A DNA stretch of 64,000 nt from Cliona cf. orientalis. Its lineage: Eukaryota > Porifera > Demospongiae > Clionaida > Clionaidae. Of the stretch, positions 1-11,879 are shown in pieces (position 1 is the first letter of the stretch; every line of letters begins with the position of its first letter). The stretch covers positions 1,674,001 to 1,738,000 of the forward strand of contig OZ005707.1 in assembly GCA_963930775.1 (NCBI GenBank), in the 5' to 3' direction. The notes beneath the pieces are model-generated. The model was given only the letters and a program-made list of their open reading frames with translations, was not told where the DNA came from and ran no database searches. A program made the translations under genes and the position numbers.

Positions 1-441
1 CTATACATTTTTCCTCATTTCTTGATCTTTATGACGACAATAGATTGTGCTTAGTTAATGACGATAGCTATAGTTTAGCTAAAAATGTTATGACATTGTA
101 CTTTGGATCGAAGATAACAGAGGGGTAACCCTTTACTATGCTGTGAACAAAGGCTTGCCCCCTCGATGGTTTACATCATGCACCCTAGTAATAGAATTAT
201 GTTGTGTGTAAACATTAATATTAACATAGGATTCCTTTTACAAGCAAACTTGGATAATAATTGTCTCAGGATCAGGGATGACACACGTACAAGAGACTAG
301 TATAAGTAGCTAATGATATCTAGTAGCAAACATATTATAACTGTTTCAAAAGTTACACTACAAAGAGTCTCAATAAAGGGAGTACGGATATCTATGTGTT
401 ATAGTTTACAATGGGATATTAATAACTGTCTTATTATATTA
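1..441. other. 3' flank of IgR-1
   Basis: AT-rich sequence downstream of the IgR-1 stop codon, which lies at 442-444. Part of it resembles the flank downstream of IgR-2. I see no other gene here. Confidence 0.5.
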
Positions 442-1003
442 TTAGTTACCATACACTTCCTGCACTGAGTTGTCAGACATGGCGGATAAGTCTTCTTTCT
501 CTGCCTCACCATGGCGTAGTTGTAGCTTAATCTCTGCAGAGGGAATGTTGCCATACTGTGGCTGAGGTTGACCCACAGCATCCCTTTCTTCTCTGCCACT
601 TTCGAACGTCAGGTATTCCCCTGGGATCTCAGAATACAACTCACTGTCCAAGTCTTTCTTGAAAGTCGAATGGCCATGGGCTTCATACTGAGGAGGTGGA
701 ATTCCAGGACCAGGCATGAATGCTGTTCCGGCTGGATTCATGACAGTGTAAGTATCAGAAGGAGTACGAGTAAGGGTGTACGGATTCTGTGTGACCATGA
801 CATTTCGTGGGTTCGTGTTGTAAGGATCTTTCCAAGGGGGAAGGTCTGGAGTATCGTGGAATTTCGTGAGGGGAACCATGGAATTTGTAGTGCCAGGTCC
901 TCCAGTGAAGGCCCCTGCTGATGTGCCAAATGGTGTAGCAGTGTATGTTCCTGTTCCCATACCCAAGCTATTACTGAAAAGGACATTATTTGCCTCTTGC
1001 TGC
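442..1003 (-). other. IgR-1 cytoplasmic tail exon, type A
   Basis: This single last exon encodes about 187 residues after the membrane anchor. Visible candidate docking motifs, in order, are YTVM (YxxM, the p85-SH2 type), PPPQY (PPxY, the NEDD4/WW type), LYSEIPGEY (YxxI), QYGNI (YxxI, also the Grb2-type YxN) and a C-terminal VYGN. The two YxxI motifs are 27 residues apart, too far for a classical ITAM (6-8). Their -2 residues are Glu and Pro, so neither is a strict ITIM. Phosphotyrosine signalling is inferred from the motifs. Confidence 0.85.
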
Positions 1004-4000
1004 CTGTAATATTAGCAGTAATATGCGGTTACACTTAGAATGTGCTTAGGTAAATAATAGTAGTGGCTAGCTATAATAATATACTCTTCCATGCCTCCTT
1101 AAGGGTGATAGCTAGCTATAATATTATTATATGACATTGTACGTTCTTAATAGACTGAGAAAATTAATCTTTGTATAAATTATTATCTTTGTCTGACTAC
1201 CTTCGCTTAGCTTTTTTAGACCTCTTCCAGCACATACACACCAGGATGATCACAATAAAGATCACAACAATCAGCACGCCTCCTCCCACTCCAGCTCCTA
1301 CGAATATGAATCCTGACTGATGTGACTGTTCAGATTCACCAGACGCTGCTGCAGTACCATCAGCTGGGACAGCTGTCAATGAGGGAGAATAAAATATCAT
1401 GCAACATTTTAACTGAAAACTAGCTCACTTGTTAGTGGTTGATCAGTTGATGTTGGTACAGGATTTCCAATAGCTGCATTGTCATAATAATACAATATTA
1501 TGTGTACATCATTAAATTTTATTCAGACTATACTGATACAATTTAGCTAGGTATAATAGCTAATTATACTCACAGTGGACAACTAGATCCCAAAGCGCTT
1601 GTTTGCTGACAATGTATGGAGGAGGGCGGAATCGAAGAGTGGCATTGCATCTGTACTCCATGGAGTGTGAGGTGTCCAGAGAGGCAAATGTGAGAGATTT
1701 CATCACTGTACCATCCCCAGACTCCACTAAGAGTCCCAGTCTGATTCCACCATCTGTCACAATCCGATTCCCCATATCATCATACCAATCGACCGTAGGA
1801 GTACTTTGGAGGTGGGGGGACTTCCTAACAACACAGCTGAGGGTAAAGTTCTTGCCCTCCAGTGGAGTAGTGGGTGGAGTTGTTACTAACACATATAGAG
1901 CATTTTCAGGATCAACTGAAACATCAAACATGCTGATACGTAATTATTAGTCTGTAATAAAGTGTTAATAATAATTATCTACGTACCTTCTACTTGAATG
2001 GTAATGTTATGCTCTTGTGCTCCAAACAGAGCATTGCTCCTGCATGTGTACTGGTTACTGTGATCATTTTCAGTGACTGGTTGAATACTGAGCTCTCCTT
2101 CAGAACCTTCTGTTGAGGATACAACTTGTCCATTGTGTAACCAATCGATGGACTGAACCCCAAAATCAGAGGAGCAGGTAATGGACACCTCACTGCCAAG
2201 AGCAAATGCTCCATGCTCAGACACACCAATACCTACATGAAAATAATATTATTATTATACTTTGCAATATTTTATGTGAGCACACATTACCATGGAAGTT
2301 ATTCTCTTGTGTGTCACTGTTGAACAGATTTGTGACAGTGCAGCCATACTGTCCTGAGAAGTCATTCACATTTCCCTGAAGGACAACTAGAAGATTGTCA
2401 TAGGAGGAGGTGGTGCCATCTCTCAAGATCTGAAAAATAGTGTGGGTCTGACCGTCAGTGTTGACACGCTGACCGTCTAGAGTCCATGCAACCTCTGTGG
2501 CTGCTGAACCACTTGAAGAGCAATTCAGTGTGAAGTAGGGATAGATGCCCAGTGAAGAAGCTGTTAGGGGCTGAATAACAGGAGATGGTGGAGACCCTGA
2601 GGTATAGATGTGTATAGTCCAAAATCATAGCAGTTTTCTCTACTTACATGAAGCAATGACTCACCGAACACAAGGTAGATACCCAGATAGATTCTCTGTT
2701 CAGAACCAGTTTCGTCTGGAATCACACAAGAGTAGATGCCATCCCACTGACCAGCTGGAAATCGATTATCAGAGCCAGATACAGAAATCTCAATCACTCC
2801 TGGGTTGCTCTGACCTCCCACACTGACTTCAAATGCATGAGTCCCTGGAAGAGTGTAGTCATCTCCGTTCGGAGCAATCCATCGTCCAATTCCAGCCTCT
2901 CTTCTCCCTGAAAGACAAAAGAAACTCCCTCGAAGAAAGCCATTGTCAGCTCTAATCACACTGTTGTTTGTGAGAAGTCCAGAACTGGAATGATAGAGAC
3001 CCACTCCTGTAATGAGAATACCAGTGATAACACACACATACCACCCCTCTCCATACACACATAATGCTACTGGCTACAACTTAATTTCTCACCAGATGTT
3101 GAAATATCTACGCTAGCACTGCCTTGATTACCAATACTGTCGGTAACGGTACACGTGTGTGTGCCAGAGTCCACAGCTTTGAGATACTGCGTGCTAACTG
3201 TAGCTGCTGTTGACTGACTCAGAACAAAACAGTCTCCTGAACAGGTCGAAGTCCATTCGTATATCACTGCGCCAGTGGGGGAAGTTGGTATGAGACCAAC
3301 TTGACAGGCTAAGACTTGGTGTGTTCCAACTTGACTTGTACTATTGGTCTGAATAGCCACTCCGAGACGACCTATATAAGCATTAAAATTGTAGCATATA
3401 TTATTATGGTAACTGATCATGATTAAATTTTAGGTTTTACTGAGCTAATTAGTTACCCGTTGTCACTTGCACGCTGAAATTCCTTGAGTCATGATAGCCA
3501 ACATTTAGAATTGTCACAGCGCACGTATACAGTCCTCCATGTGACACTCGTAGTGGATTGAACTGGAGACTATAGTCCACTCTCTGGGTGCTGGTTTGCC
3601 TTGTTATGGTGAAATCACCCCCAGAGGTTATGTTCTGTCCTTCAGCATTTAGCCAGGTTATCACAGTGTCCCCTGAATGGTCCACAAGTTCCACTGCGGA
3701 GCATGTTAGGGTGAAAGTGCTCCCAGCTGCCGGAGAACTGTCACTACCAGTTATGGAAACGATAACAGCTGTAGATTGAATTATAGCTCAAATGATGACC
3801 ATTATCGTGAAATAGCTAATTAGAAGACAATTGATGTGAAACTTACAAGCATTTTGGACTTCAAATGATCTGATTTCACTTCTCGTAGTCCCAATGGTAT
3901 TGGTAGATTCTACTTGGAAATAGTATATTGTAGCATGTTCCAGCTGCATAAGTTCAACAGAGTATGCACTGACACCTGTGACACCACGAATTGAGGCGCT

Positions 4001-7000
4001 TCTTTGATCTAAATTTATTCGGTTGGTGCCGTACACCACTGTATAGGTCTCTGAGGTATATGCCACTCTGGAGACAGACCAAGAGATGGTGGCTGCAGAG
4101 AAACTAGTAACAATGGAGCCAATACTGGTAGCTGCCAGTGGGGATCTTGGTCCTGAATTTCACCAAACAAACAAGATTTATAAGAGCATAGTTCTATAAT
4201 AGCTAGCTATATACTCTTACCTTGAACATTGACAGTAGCTGTATCTGAAGAAGCATCACCATCTCCAACGCGAGCACTGCAGTTGTACACATATCCTCCA
4301 GACTGAGTCTCAGAGGCTGTCAACCTGCTAGTATCTCCGGATGTAGCAATGATGACTGAGCCTCCGTTGTGAATGAGCTCTGTAGAAGATCCACTACCCA
4401 GCGCCTGTTTGTACCAGGTAAATATCTTCATGGTTGTAGAGATAGAAGCTGAGGTTGCAGTACAGGTGAGGGTGAAGCTGTTTGAAGGTGGAACATCAAT
4501 CACAGAAATTTGAGCAGGAGAAATTGATACTGTCAGTCCAACAGCTGTGAAGGTGAAAATAAATAAAAATAAGCTCTCCGCAATGCATGAAATATAATGA
4601 GCATTATCATACCCTGAACAGTAAGAGTGTACATATTTGATCTTGCCAAGGTGGAAGCTAAAATATGTGCAGACAGTGGATCAGATCTCACTACAGCTTC
4701 ACAGCTATAGCCCATTTGGGAGTCAGCTCCAATGCTTAGGTCTGTGATAGTCAGAATAGAACTGTACAGTTGATTTGAAATGGCTGTTGTATTAGATGTG
4801 ATCCTTGGATCTGAGCCACTAGTGATTATTCCACTGGTTCTTCTCCAAGTGAAGTCAACAGTGACTGGTGTGTTAACATGATGGCTGACTGTGGCCTGAC
4901 ACTGGACAGAGAAGGTGCCTCCAACCACGTGCTGAGGCTCAGAGGATAGGACAGTGAGACTCATTGTGGGTGAGGGAACTGTAGGAACACAGCAATACAA
5001 AGGTTAATGGTATGCACCAGAATTAGGAGTAGAAGTGATTAAATAACAAAACATGCAACACAAGAAACATGCATGGTGTTATCATGACATTGTGATGTAT
5101 TCTTTGTACATAAATATTATTAATTAACTGGACTCCGTAGTATCTGACAAGCTGAGACCCAGTTATGTGTAGCTAATTGGATCGGAATTAAATCTGCATG
5201 ATAAAACAATCTTCAACCCTCAGAATTGCTTCTTATGGTGGTAGCTAGTGCACTATTGTAGTGGAAGGCCACAACTGTAAGTTATGAGGTACCGTATTAG
5301 GTTGCATATTCACTCCCCCACTAGCTACAAATACACTATAAGTTATGCTCGCATGCACTTTGCATGGCTTTGCGGTACATAAGCAAAAGAAAACTAAAAC
5401 TACATACCATTCAAGCCATGAGGCCGTAGTAAACACATACCAGCCTTAAGCTTAATTGCACCCTGTACCATTGGGTATCAGTAGCTATGCACTATTGCAA
5501 GCAAGCAGGTTGGTCCTGTTCACATTGACTAGGTTGACAAGTTTATCTGTGAAGCTGCATAAACCACCCACCATACAAAGGAGTACGAGACATAGGGATG
5601 CTGATGTCTTTACTAGTGAGCTGTGTGTGCTGCACTCTTGAATAAATTTATTATATGCTACAAAAACTGTAAACAACATGGTGTATAATAATTATTATGC
5701 ATATATAGTTCATTAAAGCAACACGGAGGTCATGTGCGAAACTAATGATGAGTACGTAATCAGTGGTAACCCCTAATATTATTGTTTATTTTAGAGTCCT
5801 GTGCCGATCTTGCATTCACACACTAGCTGATGTTTGCCAATCACTTTGCAAAGTAAATTCCCAGATCCTGTTGATTTTGAACCGTATATGTTTATGCACA
5901 TTTGCTTAGAAAAATACTGCTGAAATGTTAATTTATCATTCCATACTCCGTGCTTACACTACTAAGACTAGTGAGTTGCTTTAGTGTTAAGGAGTTTCAT
6001 GAGACACTATATGACTATGGAATGATCGGATATTGATAAGAGTAAATTGTGCTAACTTATACTACTCTGGCATTATTTCTCTCAATGAAAATCATCATGA
6101 TGACTATTTTTGATAGTTATCATAATGAATTTTTCATTGAGAGAAGTAATGCCAGATTGGTACAACATGACCTAGTCTCATGACTATCAATATCACAATG
6201 CAATCTAGGAGTTCACTGAAATGATAGAATGATCCCATTAACCACCAAATGCACTAAAATTAATTTTCAAGGGTAGTGGCACTAGTGCATGGTGGAAGAT
6301 TAGCCCTTAATTGAGGAGTAATTGGGAAAACTTACTTTGAATTGTCACCGCAAAGGTCACTAATTTGACAATTGGTGACGTAAGAGCTGGTGAGGACAGA
6401 CTAGCTTGGCAGGTGTAGTTCCCAGCATGAGAGGTACGGAGGGTGGGGAATAAAGCCACGAGCTCTGACGATGATAATCCAACATTTCTTGGACCCTGCA
6501 GCTGAACGTCGCTACTGGGTGAGAGTGGAGTTCCACTGGGTGTGAGCCACTGAGGGGACGGTTGGTTCACGAGACCAGCTATTGTCTTATGTCCTGTGCA
6601 GTCCATGCTGTAAGACTGGCCCAGGTTTGGAGCAGTGTCATCTGACCTGGCTCTCACTTCAAGTGCCTCGGGAGGAACTGAAAAATATTTTGTAATTATG
6701 AAATTACAATTGCACTAATTCCATTACCATTGATGACAAATTTGATGTGAATGGCTTCAGTATCCCCTGTATGTAAATTAAGCCCAGAACATGTAAAAGA
6801 TTTGTGATGAATGGAGTCGTTAGCTGAGTAGCTTAATTGACGACCGTTGACTACAGTGTTACCATCTTCATCATACCATGCATAAGTGAAGACAAAAGGG
6901 TCAAGTGTGCATGTGATAGAGCTGGAATCACCAACAGTGTACATCGCAATGAAATAGATAACTGCATGGTCAAATTTACCAATCTATTAATGTATACACG

Positions 7001-9121
7001 TGGTTAATAGCAACTAACTTCCTGTTATGTTGCGATCCTGAATAGGTCCGTCCATTGAGCTGACTGGATTGCAGCTGTATATACCTTCACCCAGCTGCGA
7101 TGGTAGGTAGATGTGTAAAAAATTGTCGAATTTAGTTGTCTGCCTGTCTCTAAGCTTTGTTGTAATCTCGTAAGTTCCACCGCTAACCAAATCTGCTCCA
7201 TTTCTTGCCCAGAATGTAACTGTTGGAAGAAGGCCGGTCGTTGGACAATTGAGAGTGAGTGGAGACTCACTGCTACGACCCAGCTGATCAAGCTGAAACT
7301 CCAAAACAGCTGCATAAAACAGTGGCTCTCAATTATGTCACCTATATATAGCTATTAGTTGCTATTGTAATTGTGTAATGCATATTATGTGAATGGGGCA
7401 AAGGGTCAGTGCTCCAGTACATTTTGGACGTGAAGACCTCCATGATTAGGCTAAGCCTCTGGTGTACTCTTATGTATTATCAAGAGAGAATTGTTGCTGA
7501 TGTTCATGATAGGCTGATAGTAACGACTGAATTGCAAACTGCATGTGCAAATAGCCCCCCCCCCCCCCTGAATCACCTATGCTATGTAGCTAACATAAAT
7601 AATAGAAGCTTCTTGATGATGGGTCATGCATACGTGCATGTATGAATCAATAGGGTAAGCTATGGTCTGTGGTGCTCTAATACAGTTCAGTTTCTATGTA
7701 GCTAACATGATAATAATATTATAGCTATCTGAAGTCTCTTGGAGGTTGAAATCATGATTTAGCTAATTCTGATTTTAGCTGGGAGTTGGTCATGAAAGCT
7801 TATCAGTATTTATACTTATTGATGTATATAATACGTAATAGTTTACCAGAGTATGTGTGGGAGTAGATGCCAATGTGCAGAGTCTGCATCACTCCTTGAT
7901 CGTCTGGAACAATGCAGGAGTAAACACCATTGTAAGTGGTGATAAAAGGTTGTAGTGATGGGTTTTGTAGCTGAAAGGTGTTGTAACTGGGGTAGCCAGG
8001 GCCATTGTTGAATTGAATGGAGAAAGGATCTGTAAAATTCCTCGTAATATCCAGCCCCTGTGGGGAGATCCACTGCCCCACATTGGAACTGAACGATGAA
8101 GAGTGACAGAAGATGGTTCCAATGTCTCCACTTGCAGATGCCCGGAAAGAACTTGTGTTATACAAGAAAGTTGAAGTGCCCCATAACCCAGCTCCTGCAT
8201 GTGTATACCAATATGCATTAATATAACACTTGAAGCAAGGCACTACTAATAATATTATTATCAAATAACACTTGGCATCTACCTCAGATAAATGAATCAG
8301 TAATAATATTATTACTCAAATGGATTAAAATACTATTAGAGTGCATAGGTTGGAAAAAGATAACACACCCTTCATTAGTTTGTTCACTCCTTCAATCGAG
8401 TCTAGCTGGTATGATTGGTCACCTCGGCTATTCACAGATTTTAAATTAATATGCTGCCATTTCTTTGGCCATAACAGGGGTTGATCCAGAGGAGAGGATA
8501 GTCTGACTACCCACCCACCTTCACTGATTCAAACTACTATTGGAGTCATCCACCATTATTAACCAGCCACCCCTTACACCAGTATAAGCCACCCCATCGG
8601 ACACCTTCCTTATAAATTTCTGGATCAGTGCCTGCATGAAGTTTAGAGTTTGCTACCATGCCAATAATTGATATATTATAGCTACCTGCTCACCCGTAAC
8701 TCTTCCAATTGTCCAAGTTGCTTGCCCACTATTTCCCGATTGGTCCATTGCATTACACATCACTGTGTCCAGGCAGGCTGAGGGAGTAGATCGAATTCGA
8801 ATGTCAAATTGGCTCACATTAGTCTTATTTTCAAATGTCTGCACAACCAAAGGAGGCTGCTGGTTGCTGCAGAGCAAAATCCAGTCGTATACCACCATGC
8901 TTGTGTTACCAGTCACAGTACAGTTGAACGAGATCCACTGTGCTGCAGGATATGGCTCAGAAGCTGGAAGAGTTGTTATGCTTACAGTCAAACCTGCACA
9001 TTATGACAATATTATTGTCACTCAAATTTGTCTAGCTATAATAATTACCTTGAGTCTGTCCACCAGTAGTGCTGCATGCCACAAGTAACAGAAAATACAG
9101 AAAAGACATGTAGCTCTTCAT
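442..9121 (-). CDS. IgR-1: type I membrane receptor, 13 Ig + 1 FnIII, tail type A
   Basis: Eighteen-exon model read from splice sites: 9121-9049, 8993-8694, 8194-7847, 7309-7019, 6961-6728, 6677-6336, 4978-4613, 4544-4221, 4152-3847, 3768-3457, 3371-3093, 3006-2665, 2596-2291, 2232-1987, 1915-1574, 1473-1429, 1372-1201, 1003-442. The exons sum to 5190 nt, an open 1729-aa protein. Residues 1-24 are a signal peptide (MKSYMSFLYFLLLVACS). Ig1-Ig7 occupy about 25-759, FnIII 760-861, Ig8-Ig13 862-1470, a short Thr/Pro linker 1471-1485, the transmembrane exon 1486-1542 and the cytoplasmic tail 1543-1729. Most Ig exons show the C...W...YxC pattern. Every ectodomain exon is phase 1-1. It is probably a cell-surface recognition receptor; the ligand is unknown. 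The family resembles sponge Ig receptors and cnidarian Alr proteins only in architecture. The model is confident; the function is inferred. Confidence 0.88.
1201..1372 (-). other. IgR-1 transmembrane exon
   Basis: This exon of IgR-1 encodes a Ser/Gln-rich juxtamembrane stretch, a glycine-rich start (GAGVGGG), about 22 hydrophobic residues rich in Val and Ile, and a basic stop-transfer run ending KRSKKAKRR. It fixes the topology: Ig domains outside, tyrosine-rich tail inside. It ends in phase 2 and joins the tail exon at 1003. Confidence 0.88.
4979..6335 (-). other. Long intron 6 of IgR-1 (between Ig5 and Ig6)
   Basis: This 1357-nt intron splits the ectodomain into Ig1-5 and Ig6-13 exon blocks. 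It holds no convincing coding exon. It contains a foldback hairpin element near 6066-6160. The homologous introns are 1363 nt in IgR-2, 2313 nt in IgR-3 (with insertions) and 717 nt in IgR-4, so length variation within the array concentrates here. Confidence 0.7.
6066..6160. repeat. Foldback hairpin element in intron 6 of IgR-1
   Basis: An inverted repeat with arms of about 42 nt and a few-nt loop. The left arm begins TCTGGCATTATTTCTCTC and the right arm ends with its near complement, GAGAGAAGTAATGCCAGA. Homologous hairpins sit at the same intron position in IgR-2 and IgR-3, so the element predates those duplications. It may be a small MITE or just a structured intron segment. Confidence 0.7.
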
Positions 9122-9774
9122 TTTTACAGTCTATAGATGCATCACTATGCAACTGCACACTCCAAAGTTGACTGCCTCAGAGCACTATTATCTGGAATGG
9201 AATGTACAGGAAGAGTTAATCACAAGGCCAGGAAATGACTCATAATTGCATCATTTTTTGCATCATAATTATAGCAGCCTATTACATGCAGCTAGTAGTT
9301 TTAAAGGGGGTTCCAATCACAGGTGATTCCTCAGCTAACCATGACCATGAGACTTAGCTACTTAGCCTTGTCTTCAGGTCCACTTCCAGGATGTGAAAAT
9401 TTTTTTAATTATTGATGGGTAGCTACTAGATGAAATGTGTAGCTATGTGACCAGCTATGAGAAAGGGACCATTAGCTATGTGTTTTTATTTGTAGCTTAT
9501 TGTTGTATTAATGTACTCTAGTGCAATCTGCTGTGTTTGTGTTTATACATTGTACACTGATACAAGCATAACCACTATACATTAGAAAGCAAGTTGGAAA
9601 GTATCCACATGATTTTGTTTCATACTACCACCTTACTCTTCTCAGAATAGGGCAAAAATATCATTAATTTTGTCATAAAATACACCAATCTCTATATTGT
9701 TCATTTAAATGCTAAATCTATGCACGGCTATGTGTATATACTTCTAGTAGCAGCTCTACATTATTATCAGTATT
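9122..9774. other. Upstream region of IgR-1 / 3' flank of B-type remnant 1
   Basis: Non-coding spacer between the IgR-1 start codon and the broken B-type tail. It is clearly homologous to 20783-21454 and 33462-34085. It therefore belongs to the tandem unit and presumably carries the receptor promoter. No separate gene is seen. Confidence 0.6.
9236..9243. promoter_or_regulatory. TGACTCAT (AP-1-like) site upstream of IgR-1
   Basis: A TGACTCAT octamer lies 115 bp upstream of the IgR-1 start codon. The same octamer occurs 111 bp before the IgR-2 ATG and 106 bp before the IgR-3 ATG. It matches the bZIP/AP-1 consensus. Conservation may only reflect recent duplication, so use as a promoter element is inference. 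Confidence 0.35.
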
Positions 9775-11316
9775 TGAGAATCACGGATTTCCATTCATGG
9801 AAATATCTGACTTCAGAGTGTCTCCTTTCTCTGTGTTGCTGCAGTGAAGGAGCTCTGTGGAGGATATATACATATTCGTCTTGAGGTTGATCTTCCTCTT
9901 CATAATTCAAGCGTTCTCTTGGTATCTTAGAGTAAAGCTGATCCTTTACGTTTGCTGAAAAAAAGGCTTTATTAGCTATACTGTGGAGGAGGATCTTGTG
10001 GTGCAAACGCTGGTCCAGCTGGATTCATATGGGTTTAAAAGTCTGAGCAGTCATAATATGCATTAGGTGGGGTCAAAATTAATATTATTGATCTTTCTGC
10101 TCTAGACCGTCAGGTGATTTTTTAAGGGATAGTGTCATTGTATTCACTGGGCGTGGTCTCCCTTGCATACTGTATGTTGCTGCACTGTATGTTGCTGCAC
10201 CGCATGGTCTCATTGCCAAGTCTAAACTATTTCTGAAGATAACATCATTTGCTTCCTGATGTCTGTATGAGCAAGAATAAGAGATATCAAGGTATAGCTA
10301 GCTAGCCTACCTATGAGAATCTTAGCTACTTGAGTTGAATCCCTTAACATTAATTTTGTCTATAGTATTTTTCTTTTTGCTCTGGCTAGCTAATTGTGCA
10401 CTTGGTCATAATATAGGAGATAGGAGAACAGATAGTATGTCAACACAGTATGTACATGTACATTACCTTCTTTGTATCTTTCTGGACCTTCTCCAGCACA
10501 TAAGCACCAGGCCTATCATCACAATCAGTACAGCAACCACTATACTACCTCCTATACCAGCTCCTATGTACACAACTTCTGCTTGAATTGAGTGATCAGT
10601 ACTACTTCCACGAGTGGTCTTGTCCGGTGCTTCGTGATCAGTGGCTTTAGGTTGCAAAACATAACAATGCTCACTTAGTAATACCGTAACATGTGCAAAT
10701 TATTTCCACTATATTATTATAATTATTGTACTTAAGGAAGCTTGCATCAATGACACATGCAGGGATAGAGAGTGGCAGCAATGAATGCCTAAAATGCATG
10801 TGCTATGCTATACTAAATTTTGTAAATTTAGGTAGCAACAACATGCCAACACTTTCTATACCCCTAAAGTTGAACCAATAACAAGACCTAGTAAGTTGAA
10901 TATCTAGCTATTAGCTACAGATACCCATTGTGTTTAAGTTAGATTCACAAAAGAAAAGCCATGGCATCATGTGCACTTGATCCAATGTCTTATATACTCA
11001 CTATGCACAATTAGATCCCAGACAGCTTCTTTGCTAACAATGTACGGAGGAGGGCGGAATCGAAGAGTGGCATTGCATCTATACTCCATGGAGTGTGAGG
11101 TATCCAAAGAGGCAAATGTGAGAGATTTCATCAGCGTACCATCACCAGACTCCACCAAAGGTCCCAGTCTGCATCTGTCACAATGCGATACCCCATGCCA
11201 TCATACCAATTCACTGTGGGAACGTTTTGGAGGTGGGAGGACTTCCTAATCACACAGCTGAGGGTAAAGTTCTTGCCCTTCCTTGGAGTAGTGGGTGAAG
11301 TTGTAATCAACACACT
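9775..11316 (-). pseudogene. Remnant 1: 3' end of a B-type IgR (Ig13, TM, tail B)
   Basis: Homologous to the last three exons of IgR-4. A partial Ig13 exon (about 11316-11024) has a 7-nt deletion near 11165 that shifts the frame. A transmembrane exon (about 10643-10468) is open and ends in CWRRSRKIQRR. The B tail (about 10255-9775) carries a 3-nt insertion that makes TAA stops where the PPPQY core should be, and its C-terminal YGNL end is lost. There is no signal peptide or upstream Ig exon. The 5' side ends abruptly in plus-strand Calx-beta sequence. It is best read as a truncated by-product of tandem duplication. Confidence 0.8.
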
Positions 11317-11770
11317 TTCAGTGAAGCAAAATTCAATGATGTGTGTTCGTGTGCAAATCATTAATGATGAGCTAGCCAATGAATCAAATGAGCAATTTTC
11401 AGTAATAATTGTGTCTGCCAGTATGATTAGACTCAAGCAAAACTTGCATCACTATAGTGGACAACAATGGTGAGATCCTTGATCACACTGATCACACTAA
11501 CACCTTCATGATATCATTGATCTCTCTATGATATGTTGAATATGCAGTCCCAGAGTTCAGTCTCACTCCCCTAGCCATCAATGCTATGGAGGGTAATGAC
11601 ATTAGTGTAGAAGTGTGCATAGCAATCAGTGGTTCGATCGCCAGGAATGTTATTGTCACTGCTGAGACTGCGCCTAAGGCTGGAGCAGCTAATCAGGCCA
11701 CAGGTTAGTGCTAATAATAGTGCTAATAATAATAATCAGTCTGTTTTAGTACCCTGATGCATATACACAT
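11317..11770 (+). pseudogene. AF Calx-beta gene fragment 1 inside the receptor array
   Basis: Plus-strand sequence very similar to AF-1 exons 10-11 and their intron (46490-46910). The first half-domain (about 11317-11470) has a 1-nt insertion near 11431 that breaks the frame. The second exon (11548-11703) keeps its acceptor, reading frame and GTTAGT donor, and reads VPEFSLTPLAINAMEGND. There is no start, upstream exon or 3' continuation. It is antisense to the receptors and abuts the Ig13 remnant directly, so it is ectopic AF material at a duplication breakpoint. Confidence 0.82.
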
Positions 11771-11879
11771 GAATGTAGATACATGCAAGCTTAGTATTGT
11801 GTGATATCATGGAATCTTACCAAACAAAATAACGTTGAACATGCAAAAAGAGCTGAATAGTGTGAAGAGCATAGTGGAG

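Noticed and set aside
442-1003. Calling the tail a classical ITAM or ITIM
   Set aside because: The YxxI motifs are 27 residues apart and their -2 residues are Glu and Pro, so neither consensus is met; only ITAM/ITIM-like wording is justified.
1603-1950. Recurring plus-strand frames opposite the Ig13 exons (also near 13775, 22728, 25493, 35315)
   Set aside because: They follow from codon structure of the conserved Ig13 exon on the other strand and recur only because the exon does.
7557-7569. Poly-C tract in an IgR-1 intron
   Set aside because: Simple homopolymer in an intron with no conserved counterpart; no function supported.
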